Source: Viola odorata
Lineage: Eukaryota > Streptophyta > Magnoliopsida > Malpighiales > Violaceae
NCBI GenBank assembly: GCA_963691705.1
Contig: OY829540.1
Location: 2,184,001-2,248,000 of the forward strand
DNA: 64,000 bases
Direction: 5' to 3'
Part shown: positions 11,075 through 23,291 of the stretch, piece after piece
Numbering within the stretch: the stretch's first letter is position 1
Layout of the letters: every line of letters starts with the position of its first letter
Program-made: the position numbers and the translations under genes
Notes under the pieces: generated by a model
Databases searched by the model: none
Told to the model about the DNA's origin: nothing
What the model saw: only the letters and a program-made list of their open reading frames with translations

Positions 11075-12679
11075 ATGGCCGAACAAACCAAGACAGAAGA
11101 GGCATTGGCTGCTAGAATAAAAGAGTTAGAAGAGCAAGTAAGGGTTACTACAGAAAAGGCCACTCGGGGTAAAAAAGAGCGAGATGAAGCAACCACTGAG
11201 TTCCCACCTGGTTTTGATCCTAGTCAAATGATGGGACCCTCCTCATCCGCCATCACTGGATCTTCGGGACCCCAATCATTTTCGGTTCCTGGGGGTCAAT
11301 GGAAATGGACTGCTCCCGTCTTTGTACCCACCACCCCGAACCCTGTAGCCAACACGGGTGAAGGAGTTGATGCAGCTCTACAACATTCCTTTGTCAACCT
11401 TACTGTGGACCCTGGTCAGAATCTGATTCGTCAGGAATCCCGGGGATTTTACCCACCCTAGGGCTATCCCACTCAAGTCGCGATTCCCAATCCTATGGGA
11501 AGTCGGCCACCTTTTGTCAATCCGATGCAACCACCATTCATGATAGAACCCCCGCCATACCTTGGTCCAAACGCTCTCGTCACAGAAAGACCGAATATGG
11601 ATAGAATGAACCTGCTAGAGGAAAGGCTCAGGGCCATCGAAGGAACAGACCCCTTCGACCCTACAAGTCCCGCCACCATGTGCATGGTCCCGGGGATCAT
11701 AATGCCTCCAAAATACAAGATTCCAGATTTTGAGAAGTACAGTGGGATCGAGTGCCCAAAAACTCACCTCAAGCCCTATTGCAACAAAATGGCCGATATG
11801 ATACACAATGAGCCCATGTTAATCCATCTGTTCAGAGAGAGTTTGGCCAAGCATGCCTTGACCTGGTACATGAGTTTGGATGGGGTTAAGATCAAAACTT
11901 GGAGAGATTTATCGGATGCTTTCTTCAAGCAATACAAGTTCAATTTGGAGGTAGCGCCAGACCATTCTGATCTCCGAAATCTTGAGAAAAAAACTGAAGA
12001 ATCGGTGAAAACTTATGCTCAGAGGTGGAGAGAACTAGCTTCCAGGATTTCACCGCCCTTGAATGACAAAGAACTCATATCCATTTTCGTGGATACCTTC
12101 AAGGCTCCCTACTACACTCATCTTATATCCAATCCATCAAATAACTTTTCTGATATGGTCATGGTGGTGGAAAGAGTCGAACAAGGGATCAAGTCGGGGA
12201 GAATCGATGTTTCCAGACCAGAGGTAACACCTAAGAAAGAGCCCATCATGGAGAAAGATGTCAACTTTGCCTCTCACCAGCCTAGCTACGAGCCACCTTC
12301 CTCGCCACCTCCTCAAAATCCTACACCATTTTCACCATCTCCATATAACCCGCCAAACAACCAAAATAACCCGAGTAACCGTTGGAACCGGGGGCCACTG
12401 CCAACTCTTCCCGCTCCTCTGGGGGAAATTTATAAACATCTCCTAGCGGCTGGACAAATCGTGCCCACCCCAATGGCACCTCTGCAACCTCCTTACCCAA
12501 AGTGGTACGATCATAACGCTAGATGTGAGTACCATGCTGGAGCTCAGGGTCACACGATAGAAAACTTCTTCGCCCTAAGAGGAAAGGTTCACCACTTGAT
12601 CAAGAATGGATGGATCTCTTTTAAAGGGTTAGCCAAAGGACCTGACACGACCGTCTACCCTCCTCCTACCAACCTTTGA
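11075..12679 (+). pseudogene. Ogre-type gag of element A with one in-frame TAG
   Basis: From ATG 11075 the frame gives a coiled-coil-like N-terminus (EEALAARIKELEEQV), then a Pro/Ser-rich linker, a TAG at 11459-11461, and continues unbroken to TGA at 12677-12679. The second part carries the gag core (PPKYKIPDFEKYSG, HALTWYMSLDGVKIKTWRDL, YAQRWRELASRI), typical of Ogre/TatIV elements. The C-terminal knuckle CEYHAGAQGHTIENF has lost its last Cys (Phe instead). About 534 codons in all. No pol follows. The Met at 11495 could restart translation downstream of the TAG. The product would be a capsid protein. Confidence 0.85.
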
Positions 12680-14870
12680 ATGATCATTCTCCCATAAGGG
12701 ACCCATCCTGCTTACTCATCTAATGGCGATACCTACAATACTTTTTGTATAATAGTCGAGCCCATGACTATAAACAAAGGCGCTTCGTGGGAGGCAACCC
12801 ACGTGTTCCTTTTAATATTTCTAGTTTCTTTAATAAAATTCAAACATTTTAGGATACCCTTTTCTAGCGAATTTAATATTTAATTCCCTTGTCATTTTAG
12901 ATGCAATGAGATTTGTAAACATGGGGGCAAGCAAATGAAGGGACGACCAAAAGAAGGCGTTGAAAAATGTCAAAGCTCATTTTTCAAGGAAGTTGTCCTT
13001 TTACATTTTTGCAATTTCCGTTTCTGCATTTTCTGTTTTTGCAATTTACGTTTCCACGATTTATATTGTTGCAAGAGTGTGTGTGTCATGTCTGCTAAGG
13101 TTCATAGTTTTTGCAACAAAAAAAAAACAGAAATAAAGGCATAGTCGCTTGGCTTGAAAATCCCACGTTTTGAACATTTTTTTTTAGGCATATTCATCAC
13201 TTTATCACGACATGGATGACTTGTGCATTCATTAGAAATTATATGAAACATACATGATTTTGTCTGTTAGCTCTTATATCCGTGGCACGTCTAGACGTAA
13301 GCAATCACAAAACATATCCCTGTGAGTATTTTGGGCCTTCACGCTTTGTTTTTTTTTTCATGAGTGTAAGGGCCTGACTAGATACTAGTTGAGTTCGCAT
13401 AATATCCAGGGTACATGCGCCATTAGACATGGGATAGATATAAAGTGACATGGGACTTTTACGATTTTCTCCACTTTTTTCGTTTCTTCCCTCTTTCCAC
13501 CATATATGTCATCACTCCCCCAAAACCGGCAATATCACTCATACCCTGGGAGCCAAAGAGCAGTTTCAGCTAAAATCGCCAGCCGAAAGTAAAAGCACGT
13601 CGAGTCCAAGAGCACGATGAAAGAGACGGAAAAGGTCACCAGGAGATCGCTAAGGACCATCACCGAAGAAGCAGCAACGACGAAGGCCGAGGCCTCAAGA
13701 CAGAAGGGGAAGAGATCAAGACAAAGGATGTGCTTGCTCTGCTCTGTTGCATTTTCAAATCAAATAAAAAAGGGGAGGGATATATATAAAAAAAAAAAAA
13801 AAAGGGAAAATGAGAGGAAAAAAAGAAAAAGGAGAGAGGGGAAAAAGGGAAAAGAAAAGAAAAATGCTCAGAGACCTTCGACGAATACAAACAATCGAAG
13901 AGCCAAAGCAATCACAGCCCGGGGACAACTCAATTCAAGAAAATCTCGAAGAAAACTTTCCCCAGTGAACTCGAGTAGAAAGGCCCAAGGCCAACTCGAG
14001 AAATCTCAAAGCAGCCTTCCCCTAGTAAAGTCAAGCAAAAGAGGCCCAAGGCCAACTCAAGAAACCTCAAAGCAAGCATCCCTAGTGAGAACCCGAGAAG
14101 AGAAAGGGGCCCCAAGCCAACTCAAGTAGTGAGTCGTAAAAGGAACAGCGACGACGCTCCCCAATGAAGACTCAAGAGAAGGGCCCCTGGCCACACGGAA
14201 AGCATCCCCAGCAAAAAGCGAAAAGACTCGCGCACCTCGCCCTCATCCTGGCCAATCAGCAAAGCATCGCTCATCAAAAGCCTTCCAACTCCTCAACAAA
14301 GCAATCCTTTCCCAAAACAAGCTCCTTTCCGGACATTTCATGTCCATTCATTCTTTTTCGTAAAAGTCCAATCGATTATTAGAACGCCCATGCATGTGCA
14401 TCTTCATTCGAAGTATATTCACTCGGATTGACATTGCGAACTGTAAATTATGTATCATGTTAGTTGCATCTTTATGAGTGTAAAACACTTAACCTTGTTT
14501 CAGAGCGTGAGTGCAAACACTAATATCAGGTGAGGATTGCTTACGGCTGCATGCTGTGGGAAAGTCTTGTCCTTGAGGTCGTTATTTCTTGAACAAGACG
14601 TAGACGCTACCTAGACTTGAATCAATCATGTTCATATGACGAAAACTGAACGAACATTTTTATCCAAAAAAAAAGAAGAAGAAAAGAGACAAAGGCTTGA
14701 ATTTATTTTCTTAAACAAAGAAATCATTTTCATTCCAAACAAAAAAACTTGGGGGCAAGCCATGGGATAAATGTAGGAATATTTGATATTTCTCACATAG
14801 GTCAATTGCTTCTTCATGTTTCCATCTGTTGCTGCTTCGGGTTTGTTTCCTTTCAATTTACAGGATACGG
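12680..14870 (+). other. Non-coding 3' region of element A, first part
   Basis: No pol domain in any frame. The stretch 13190-13440 (CCCTGTGAGTATTTTGGGCC and neighbours) and 14385-14625 (CATGCATGTGCATCTTCATT, ATTCACTCGGATTGACATTG, GGAAAGTCTTGTCCTTGAGG) have clear counterparts in element B at 42960-43200 and 44085-44340. The purine-rich tract 13617-14230 gives a Lys/Arg-rich open frame that I regard as chance. Confidence 0.75.
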
Positions 14871-14875
14871 ATATG

Positions 14876-15062
14876 CTCCAGTGAAATCTCAACCAGGGGT
14901 CTTCGATGACAACATCGTTGTAAAGCCCTCGCCATCTTGGATTTTCCTCAAAGTCCAATCAACATCGAATAGAGAACGTTACCACTCCTCAACCTTGGGT
15001 CTTCGATGACAACATCGTTGTAAAGCCCTCGCCATCTGGAATTTTCATCAAAATCCAATGGA
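14876..15062. repeat. Direct duplication in element A 3' region
   Basis: The segment around TCTTCGATGACAACATCGTT, followed by GTAAAGCCCTCGCCATC, occurs twice, at about 14899-14960 and 15000-15060, with a few changes. Confidence 0.85.
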
Positions 15063-15263
15063 TTCATACGGTCACGTCTCCCAAAAATTCATAAATAGCC
15101 ATCGAATCAACATCAAAGCAAAGGTATGTTACCGTCAATCAATATCTGAGCGAAGGTATGTTACCACTCTCATTTACATAATTCTACATTTCGGCATAAT
15201 TATTACTCCTCCTTGAGCGACTACTTTTCTGCATGTCTAAATAACTCCTCCTTGAGTGACTAT

Positions 15264-16085
15264 ATTTTCAGCACCAGCGTCCGGAGAGCGATAGCCTCGC
15301 ACAGTCGTGTAGTTACATCTTCAGCACCAGCGTCCGAAGAGCGATAGCCTCGCACGGTCGTGTAGTTACATCTTCAGCACCAGCGTCCGGAGAGCGATAG
15401 CCTCGCACGGTCGTGTAGTTACATCTTCAGCACCAGCGTCCGGAGAGCGATAGCCTAGCACGGTCGTGTAGTTACATCTTCAGCACCAGCGTCCGGAGAG
15501 CGATAGCCTCGCACGGTCGTGTAGTGACATCTTCAGCACCAGCGTCCGGAGAGCGATAGCCTCGCACGGTCGTGTAGTGACATCTTCAGCACCAGCGTTC
15601 GGAGAGCGATAGCCTCGCACGGTCGTGTAGTGACATCTTCAGCACCAGCGTCCGGAGAGCGATAGCCTCGCACGGACGTGTAGTTACATCTTCAGCACCA
15701 GCGTCCGGAGAGCGATAGCCTCGCACGGTCGTGTAGTTACATCTTCAGCACCAGCGTTCGCACGGTCGTGAAGTTACATTTTCAGCACCAGCATCCGGAG
15801 AGCGATAGCCTCGCACAGACCTTCATTCACATTGCCATGTCAACATCCGGAGAGCGATAGCCTCGCACGGACCTTCATTCACATGGCCATGTCAACGTTC
15901 GGAGAGCGATAGCCTCGCACGGACCTTCATCCCCATTGCCACGCCGACATCCGAAGAGCGATAGCCTCGCACGGACCTCCCTTCTCATTTCCAGATCAGC
16001 ATCCGAAGAGCGATAGCCTCGCACGGACATGCAACCTCATTTTTTTTCATGCCAGCATCTAGCAATGCGATAGCCTCGCCTAGAC
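15264..16085. repeat. 53-bp tandem array in element A 3' region
   Basis: About ten copies of a 53-bp unit (core CAGCGTCCGGAGAGCGATAG, then CCTCGCACGGTCGTGTAG) run from 15268 to about 15790. About six more diverged units follow with the same GAGAGCGATAGCCTCGCACGG core but new spacers. Copies are more than 90 percent alike. Element B has an array with the related core AGCGTCCGAGTGGAGC in the same relative place. Confidence 0.93.
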
Positions 16086-16172
16086 TAGAATTTAAAGCAT
16101 ACCTCCCCCCAGAGCGACATCATCACTGTAAGTTTGAGGTAAGACCCGCTGTGTCGTCAAAATTCGGATATA

Positions 16173-16231
16173 GGGGCAACTGTCTTTACTGCTTATCAAA
16201 TACTTCGATAAGACAGTAAAGAGGGGGCAAC
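16173..16231 (+). promoter_or_regulatory. Stem-loop, duplicated GGGGCAAC and polypurine tract of element A
   Basis: GGGGCAAC at 16173-16180 is repeated at 16224-16231, just before the 3' LTR. Between them TCTTTACTGCTTATC (16183-16197) pairs with GATAAGACAGTAAAGA (16207-16222), leaving one bulged base and a 9-base loop. The polypurine tract AAAGAGGGGGCAAC is at 16218-16231. The same arrangement is at 47515-47590 in element B. The tract primes plus-strand DNA synthesis; the role of the hairpin is unknown. Confidence 0.8.
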
Positions 16232-19200
16232 TGTTGGTACCCGAATTTATACGCCATTTTTATTTAATTTTAGCATTTCTGTTATTCAGCCAATTTACAG
16301 TCATTTTCAGTTGATTTAATGTCGCTAGCATTTTTAGGTGTTTCGTTGCATTTTTGCATCATCGTCAGCCTTCAAAATTGCATTTTTAATTTTTCGGCAT
16401 GTATTTTCATTATTATTATCATTAATATTTTAGCTTTAAAAATCACATTTTTAATTATCCGGCAGTCGTTTGCTAATTTTTTCTTCGTTTTAGGTCATCA
16501 CATGAATTTTAGGATTTTTTATATTTTAGCGCTTTTTTTAGTATTTTTATTATTTTATTATTATTTTTATTCGAGCTTTTATTGGACCCGAGTAAGTCCG
16601 CTCGGACAATAGCTTGAATTTAAAATGTTTTCCATCAACTAGTTGCTAGCTTTTTTTCTGCTCGCAACGGTCTACAACGTTTCGTGTAATTTTCGGCGTA
16701 ACGTCTTCATTTTTCCGTTCAAACGTTTCACGTTTTTGAACGCGAAAATAAACACGTTAAACGATAAATTCTCGTCATTCGCTGTAGACGGTTAAACCCG
16801 TCGTATTTTTTTCTACGCGACGGTACCTTCGGCTCGAAAAGTCAGAACGTTTGGTCGCGGGAACCGGCTCGAGGCCATTTAAATCAGATGAAAGGCCATT
16901 TGATCATGGCCATTGATCTGGTCAACCAAGGAAAGTCAACCAGATCAATGGCCCTTGATTTAATGTGCATAATGCACATGCACAGTGCACGCACGAGGGA
17001 GGCAAAGGAAGTCCTCGCCCGAGCCAACTGCTACCTAGCTCCCTAGCCCTCCGCCATCATCACGGTTCCCCTAGCCTTGCCACCGTGACCAGCCGGCCAC
17101 CACGCGCAGCTCCCACGTCCGGCCACCCACGCGTTTTTGGCTATAAATAGCCACCATTCCCCACGCGCAAAGGGTCCGAATTTTTGCCAAAAAAACCACA
17201 CTACTCCCTCTCCGTTCTCCTAGCCAAGTCACACACGAAAATACACACGGTTTCTGTACCCTCAACCTCAACACGAACGAAAGAAAAGAAAAGGAATCAA
17301 GGTGAGCTCTCTCTCTCTCTCTCTAGGATTTCTTTGCAAATTTCGTTTTTCTTCTTAACCTTGCAACAAATGACTAAAACCTATTCTAAACCCTTATTTT
17401 TTCAAGTTATAATCGCACAGCTTGCTCCAATTTAAATGACTAATGTTTGTCTTAATTAATTGCTAATTTTCAATTTTAATGTGCATATATATTCAAACTT
17501 TAAATTGCTCCTCGTTTGCGGATGAAATGGTCTGATTTCTATGGGGTTTTGATCGGGGGTTCGTACTCTGTGCATGGAGGCTTTTTTTCTTGAGTTTGGG
17601 TGGCCAGAGCTCTTCCCTTGCCGCCGGCAGTAACGCCGGCGCAAGGAAGAAGAAGAACGCAGCAGCCATGGCTGCTGTTCTTGGCAAGGAAGGTGACGGG
17701 CCGAGCCCGTCCCTTGTCCTTTGTTTTAAAATACCCGGATGGGCCTTGGCTTAAGCCAAGCCCATCCGTCCCCTTCCCTTCCTTTTGTTTCAACAATGCG
17801 GCCCATCTTTCCTTTTAAATAGTGGTCATGGGCTAGAATTTATTCCTAGCCCATTTTTCATTAAATTCAGCATGCGGGCCCGGCCCAAAATAATTTTCGT
17901 CAATCATTCGAGTCGTTTTTAACATCATTTCATTTCATGCTCGTATGTAATGTTTAATTTAATTCGTATGCATATTTTATCAAGTTGGTTCGTGAATTGT
18001 TTTTACGCATGAATTGCTCATTCTTTATCATAATATTTATTGTTATCTAACCTCAGTCATTTATATCTAACCGTTTAATTTCAGTCATTTAATATACCGC
18101 CTATATGGTCGGTCGCTTTTTAATTTTTGTAAATATTCAACTGCTTTAATTTTTCTCACACTGCTGGAAATCCTTCCGCAAATTATCAACTGTTTACTTT
18201 TCCGCACTTTAAATTTCAGCAATTTAAATTCAATACCGCCTACATGGTCGGTCGCACTTATCAACTGTTTACTTTTCCGCACTTTAATTTTCCGCACTTT
18301 ACTTTTCCGCACTTTAAATTTTAGCAATTTAAATTCAATACCGCCTACATGGTCGGTCGCACTTATCAACTGTTTACTTTTCCGCACTTTAAATTTCTGC
18401 CTTTTACTTTTCCGCACTTTAAATTTCAGCAATTTAAATTCAATACCGCCTACATGGTCGGTCGCATTTTAATTCTCGTAAATATTCAACTGCTTTAATT
18501 TTTTTGCAAACTGCTGGAAATTCTTCCGCAATCTATCAACTGTTTATTTTCTGCAAATATCAACTGTTTATTTTCTGCAAATATCCAACTGCTCATTCTC
18601 TACATTATCAACCTGTTTTATTTTCTGCCAATCACCAAACTTTTTATTCCCTGTAAATCGCCCCTAGCATTTAATTTTTCTGCACTTATCAAGACAACAT
18701 TTCATTTTTGTATGAGTAAAATCGATCCATTTTTCGCATGCAATCAACCTAGCACTTAAATTCTCGTATGCGTAAAATCCATCATTTTTCGCATGCAAAT
18801 CAAAACGGCATTTCATTTTCGTATGCGTAAAATCCATCTTTTTTCGCATGCAATCAACCCAGCATTTAAATTCTCGTATGCGTAAAATCAATCATTTTTC
18901 GCATGCAATCAACCTAGCATTTAAATTCTCGTATGCGTAAAATCAATCATTTTTCGCATGCCATCAACACAGCATTTAAATTCTCGTGTGCTTAAAATCA
19001 ATCATTTTTCGCACACAATCAACTCAGTATCTCGTTTTCGTATGCGTAAAATTCATCATTTCTCGCATGCAATCAATTGTTGTCATTTATTTTCATGCAC
19101 TCATCAAGCTCAGCATTTAATTCTCGTATGCGTACAATCCATCATTTTACGTGTACAATCAATTGTCATTTAAAATTTTCATTGCTCAGTTATTTCTCAT

Positions 19201-19969
19201 GCTATCACTAACACTCTCGTTTTGTAGGTTAATTTCAAGCTTCGCTCGAAAGTACGCCTCACAAGTCCTTTTTATTTATTCGATGCTTTTCGCAAATATC
19301 AACTGCATGCATGATATATAGAATTGCTAGAATTAAAATCAACCCACATGAACAACGTGTTTAAAGAGTTGCTTAAAATGCCATGTTCATATGATTTTAA
19401 ATTCTCGCTTGTATTGACTGCATGTACATGGGGACCTTCGATCCCACTTCAGTTTTTCACTTTAAAATCAATCATTTAAATTGGTACTCTGTTAGCAATC
19501 CATGTTAGGATCACGTAGTAATTAAGTTAATCATGCATGGCCCGATGATGAAAAAAGAGGGCGCTCATTCAGTCTTACGGAAAATTCAGTCCCATCACGA
19601 TCATAAAAAAGACTAAAGTGACGATTCCTCTGAGGGCCCCCTTTTTCAAAACGCATTTCTCAAACACCTTTTTAAACACCTCTCTCATCAACCGGTAACC
19701 GTTTTCGGATGTGTCTCGGGTGCCTAACACCTTCCCGAGACCATAATACGACCCCGAACCTTTGTCTGGGGTCCAGACCCTTTTTTTTGTGCCTTTAGTT
19801 TTTTACTTATTATATTTCCTATGCCATGACGATTAGGGTTCCCTAAGCCTAGCAACCAAATTAGGGTGGCGACTTCATTGCATGCTGCGAGGCGTCCTTT
19901 TACGCCGAGCATCTGAAGGTCTCAAATTTCGTTGCACACTCGCGAATTTTTAAATTTCGAGGCGCGACA
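16232..19969 (+). repeat. 3' LTR of element A (3738 bp)
   Basis: Same borders and order as the 5' LTR, with scattered substitutions and about 276 bp less sequence, nearly all in the tandem array (about 18210-18460). It is followed by TSD AGCAG at 19970-19974, and then the reading frame of element C resumes. Confidence 0.95.
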
Positions 19970-19974
19970 AGCAG

Positions 19975-21998
19975 CGTACTCAGCCATTGGAGAAAATGGC
20001 CCAAGTGTCAGTGGCTGATCTGCCCACTGAGCATTTCTTAATAAGCGAGAAGCTGAGCAAAGGAGAGTGTGACCAGCTTTCGTTTCTGTTAAATAAGTGT
20101 AAAGGAGAATTCGCCTGGGTCCCGACGGACATACCGGGCCTTTCGAGGGAAACGGCAGAGCACCGATTGAACGTTTATCCGAACGCCAAACCGGTTCGAC
20201 AGAAACGACGAGCTTTCTCCAAAGAAAAAGCAGATGCAATTGAGAAAGAAGTGGACAAGCTGTTAAAGGCTAACTTCATCCGAGAGGTTCAGTATCCGCC
20301 ATGGTTAGCTAATCCAGTGGTAGTGAGAAAGCCAAACGAGGATTGGAAGATGTGTATTGATTTCACCGATCTGAATGAGGCATGCCCCAAGGACTGTTAT
20401 CCGCTGCCACAGATAGAGCAATTGGTGGATCAAACGGCTGGATATGAATATCTGAGTTCGCTTGATGCCAATTCTGGATATCATCAAATACCAATGGCGA
20501 TTGAAGACGAGGAGAAAACGGCTTTCATCACGCCGAAGGCCACCTACTGCTATCGGGCTATGCTGTTTGGTCTGAAGAATGCTGGAGCAACATTTCAAAG
20601 AACGGCCAATAAGATTTTTGAGCCGTTAATCGGAAAAAATTTGAAGCTATATGTGGATGATATGCTGGTGAAAAGCAGAAATTTTGAGGCGCATCTGCGA
20701 GACCTTGAAGAAGTATTTGGGATAATGCGAAAATTTGGAATGAAGTTAAATCCCAAAAAATGCATGTTTGCATTCCAAACTGGGAAATTCCTTGGTTATA
20801 TTCTCAGCAGAAAAGGAATTCAGCCTAATCCCGCCAAGCTGAAGGCAATTACGGACATGGTTTCGCCAAAGAGTGTGAAGGAGGTTCAGCGACTCACAGG
20901 AAGAATAATTGCTTTGAGTCGATTCATATCCAAGCAAGGTGAGAAATGCCTCCCGTTCTTCAAAGTCATTCGGAAGAAGGCACGATTCGGATGGGAGGAC
21001 GATTGTGAAAAGGCTTTTCACGACTTAAAAGAGTATCTGTCTTCTGAATTGTTGCTAACTCGGCCCGAAAATGGAGACACCCTTTTCCTTTATTTGGGGG
21101 CGGCCGATGAGGTAGTCAGTGCCGTTTTGGTTCGGGATGAAAACGGCATACATCGGCCGATTCATTTTATCAGCCGGATCTTGAAGGATGCTGAGCTGAG
21201 ATACTCTCAAATTGAAAAAATTGCATTCGCTCTGTTGCAAGCTGCTAGAAAGATGGCTAGGTATTTCCAAGCTCATCCAGTGGTTGTGCTGACAGACCAG
21301 CCTTTAAGAAGGATTTTTAGAAGACCTGAATTGTCTAGCCGAATGGTCATTTGGGCCATCGAGTTGGAGCAATATGGACTCAGTATCAGTCCAGACCCGC
21401 CATCAAATGCCAGGCGCTGGCCGATTTCATTGCTGAATGCACGTTTGTTCAGAAATCGATTTCTCCGCCAGAAAGCGAAGAAGAAGCTTGCTTACCGCTT
21501 CCTGATATGAACGGAGATCAATGGACGATTTTCGTGGATGGCGCCAAGAATCAAAGTGAAGCAGGAGCCGGCATTATTATTTTAGGTCCAGAGGGGATTA
21601 AAATGAGGTACGCCTTAAAAATCTCAAGGTCGTTATCAAATAATGCTGCCGAGTATGAAGCTCTACTGGCAGGGTTACGTATCGGAGGGAATCTGATCGG
21701 TAATGCACAAACGGCTGGCATCTGTTTGGTCATTTATGGAGATTCAAAATTGATCATTGATCAAGCCAACGGCGACTCTCAGGCTAGAGAGCCTATCATG
21801 ATTCAATACTTGAAGAAAGTACAGAAAGAGCTCACCGAAATCAGAAGTATGGGAATTCATGTTGAAATCAACCACATTCCTAGAGAGAAAAATGTTGAGG
21901 TTGATGAGATCGCCAAACTAGCAGCTAACTCCGAAGCAGTAATGTCGCCCGATGTCATAATAGAAGAAATTTCCATTCCTTCTTTTATGAAAGAATAG
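19975..21998 (+). pseudogene. RT, RNase H and second RNase H of element C
   Basis: This segment resumes the C frame after element A. RT motifs include WKMCIDFTDLNEACPKD and the catalytic YVDD at 20650-20661. A native RNase H-like part follows (HFISRILKDAELRYSQIEK) in which key acids are poorly kept. At about 21388-21396 one base seems lost and the frame shifts. The new frame carries a second, archaeal-type RNase H with FVDGA, EYEALLAGLRIG, GDSKLI and a terminal VDEIAKLA, so its acidic catalytic residues are present. This dual arrangement is typical of TAT elements. The segment ends at a TAG (21996-21998) within the same frame as the integrase. It would copy element RNA into DNA; here it is inactive. 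Confidence 0.9.
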
Positions 21999-23291
21999 CA
22001 AGTGTTATGTGTATTAGAAGCTGCGAATGATTGGCGCATTCCAGTAATTGACTATCTCAAGCATGGCAAGTTACCAGAAAATACGAGTGAGAAGTTAAAG
22101 GTTCTCAAAAGAGCTGCCAGATGCACTTATCACGACGGGGTGCTTCTTCGCCGTTGTCTTACTTATCCAGCGGCAAAATGTATCACGGAAGAGGAAGGTT
22201 TATATACTCTCAGGGAGATCCACGAAGGAATATGCGGAATGCATGCCTCAGGAAATACCATGGCTGCTCAAGTTCTTCGAACAGGTTTTTATTGGCCAAC
22301 GATCAGAAGAGACTCGGATAATTTTGTGAAATCTTGTCATAAATGCCAAGAGTTTGCAAAAGAACCACAACGGCCAGCAGTAGAATTGACAAATATGATG
22401 AGTCCGTGCCCGTTTGCAAAATGGGGAATTGACATCTTGGGACCTTTCCCAATCGCCAAAAATCAGCTCCAGTATGTTATTGTTGCTGTCGATTATTTCA
22501 CAAAATGGGCTTAGGCAGAAGCTGTGGCAAAGATAACGGCAGACAACACTTGGAGGTTTTTCATGAACAACGTTATCATGAGATTCGGATTCCCAAGAAT
22601 TCTTGTAAGCGATAACGGGACTCAATTCACCAGTGCCTACTTCAAAAGGAAATGTGCAGAATATTCAATCGAACAACGGTTCTCTTCCGTCGCGCATCCA
22701 CAAACGAACGGACAAACAGAAGTCACCAACAGGGCAATCCTTAGTGGAATCAAGAAAAATCTTGAGGGCAAACCAACGAAGTGGCCAGAAGAATTGCCGT
22801 TTGTCATGTGGGCCTATCGGATGACAACAAAAACCGCCACCGGCATGACTCCGTTTGCCATGACATATGGAGTAGAAGCTGTCTCTCCAGTAGAAATCGG
22901 AGCAATCAGCCTTCGAGTGGAATACTTCAACAAAGAGCAAAACGAAGAAAGACTAAGGGAGCAGCTAGATCTCTTACCAGAAATGAGAGAAGAAGCCGTT
23001 CTCAAAACATTGCACTACAAACGCAAAATGGCGAAATACCACAATCGGCGTGTCAAAGAACGGCTACTCAAAGCAGGAGATTTAGTCCTGCGCAAGGTAA
23101 CAGCAACGGGCCGAGAGAAGAAAAAGCTAACGCCGAATTGGGAAGGACCATATCGCGTTATCAGAGTCATCGGCAAAGGTGCATATCACCTTGAAACAAT
23201 GAACGGTACTCCGATACCCAACTCTTGGAATATTTGCAATTTAAAGCTATATCATTCCAGAGTGAATATGTTGTTTTCACTTGCCACATAA
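21999..23291 (+). pseudogene. Integrase of element C with an in-frame TAG
   Basis: In frame with the RNase H after the TAG at 21996-21998. A zinc-binding HHCC region (HEGICGMH ... CHKCQ) lies at about 22220-22350. The catalytic triad is present: Asp in WGIDILGPF, Asp in VSDNGTQFTSAYF, Glu in QTEVTNRAIL. A second TAG at 22512-22514 falls between the first Asp and the second, where relatives carry Glu. The C-terminus has a GPYRVIRVIGKGAYHLE beta-barrel motif and no chromodomain, as in TAT elements. The frame ends with TAA at 23289-23291. Apart from the TAG it looks well conserved. Confidence 0.9.

Larger units (their letters stand above)
5586..19969 (+). mobile_element. Element A: non-autonomous Ogre-like (TAT) LTR element nested in C
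   Basis: The LTRs begin TGTTGGTACCCG and end GGCGCGACA: 5586-9599 (4014 bp) and 16232-19969 (3738 bp). TSD AGCAG lies at 5581-5585 and 19970-19974. The PBS is at 9603-9620, the polypurine tract at 16218-16231. The only protein-like ORF is a gag of the Ogre type; protease, RT, RNase H and integrase are absent, so the element must depend on enzymes from a relative. The LTR length difference comes from tandem repeats (7561-8095 against about 18210-18460). It splits element C between protease and RT. Confidence 0.94.

Noticed and set aside
13617..14129. 170-codon Lys/Arg-rich frame in element A
   Set aside because: Purine-rich low-complexity DNA; no domain, and no equivalent in element B.
15264..16085. 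Regular 53-bp repeats considered as a CRISPR-like array
   Set aside because: Whole units are repeated without unique spacers, in a plant retrotransposon; a simple tandem array.
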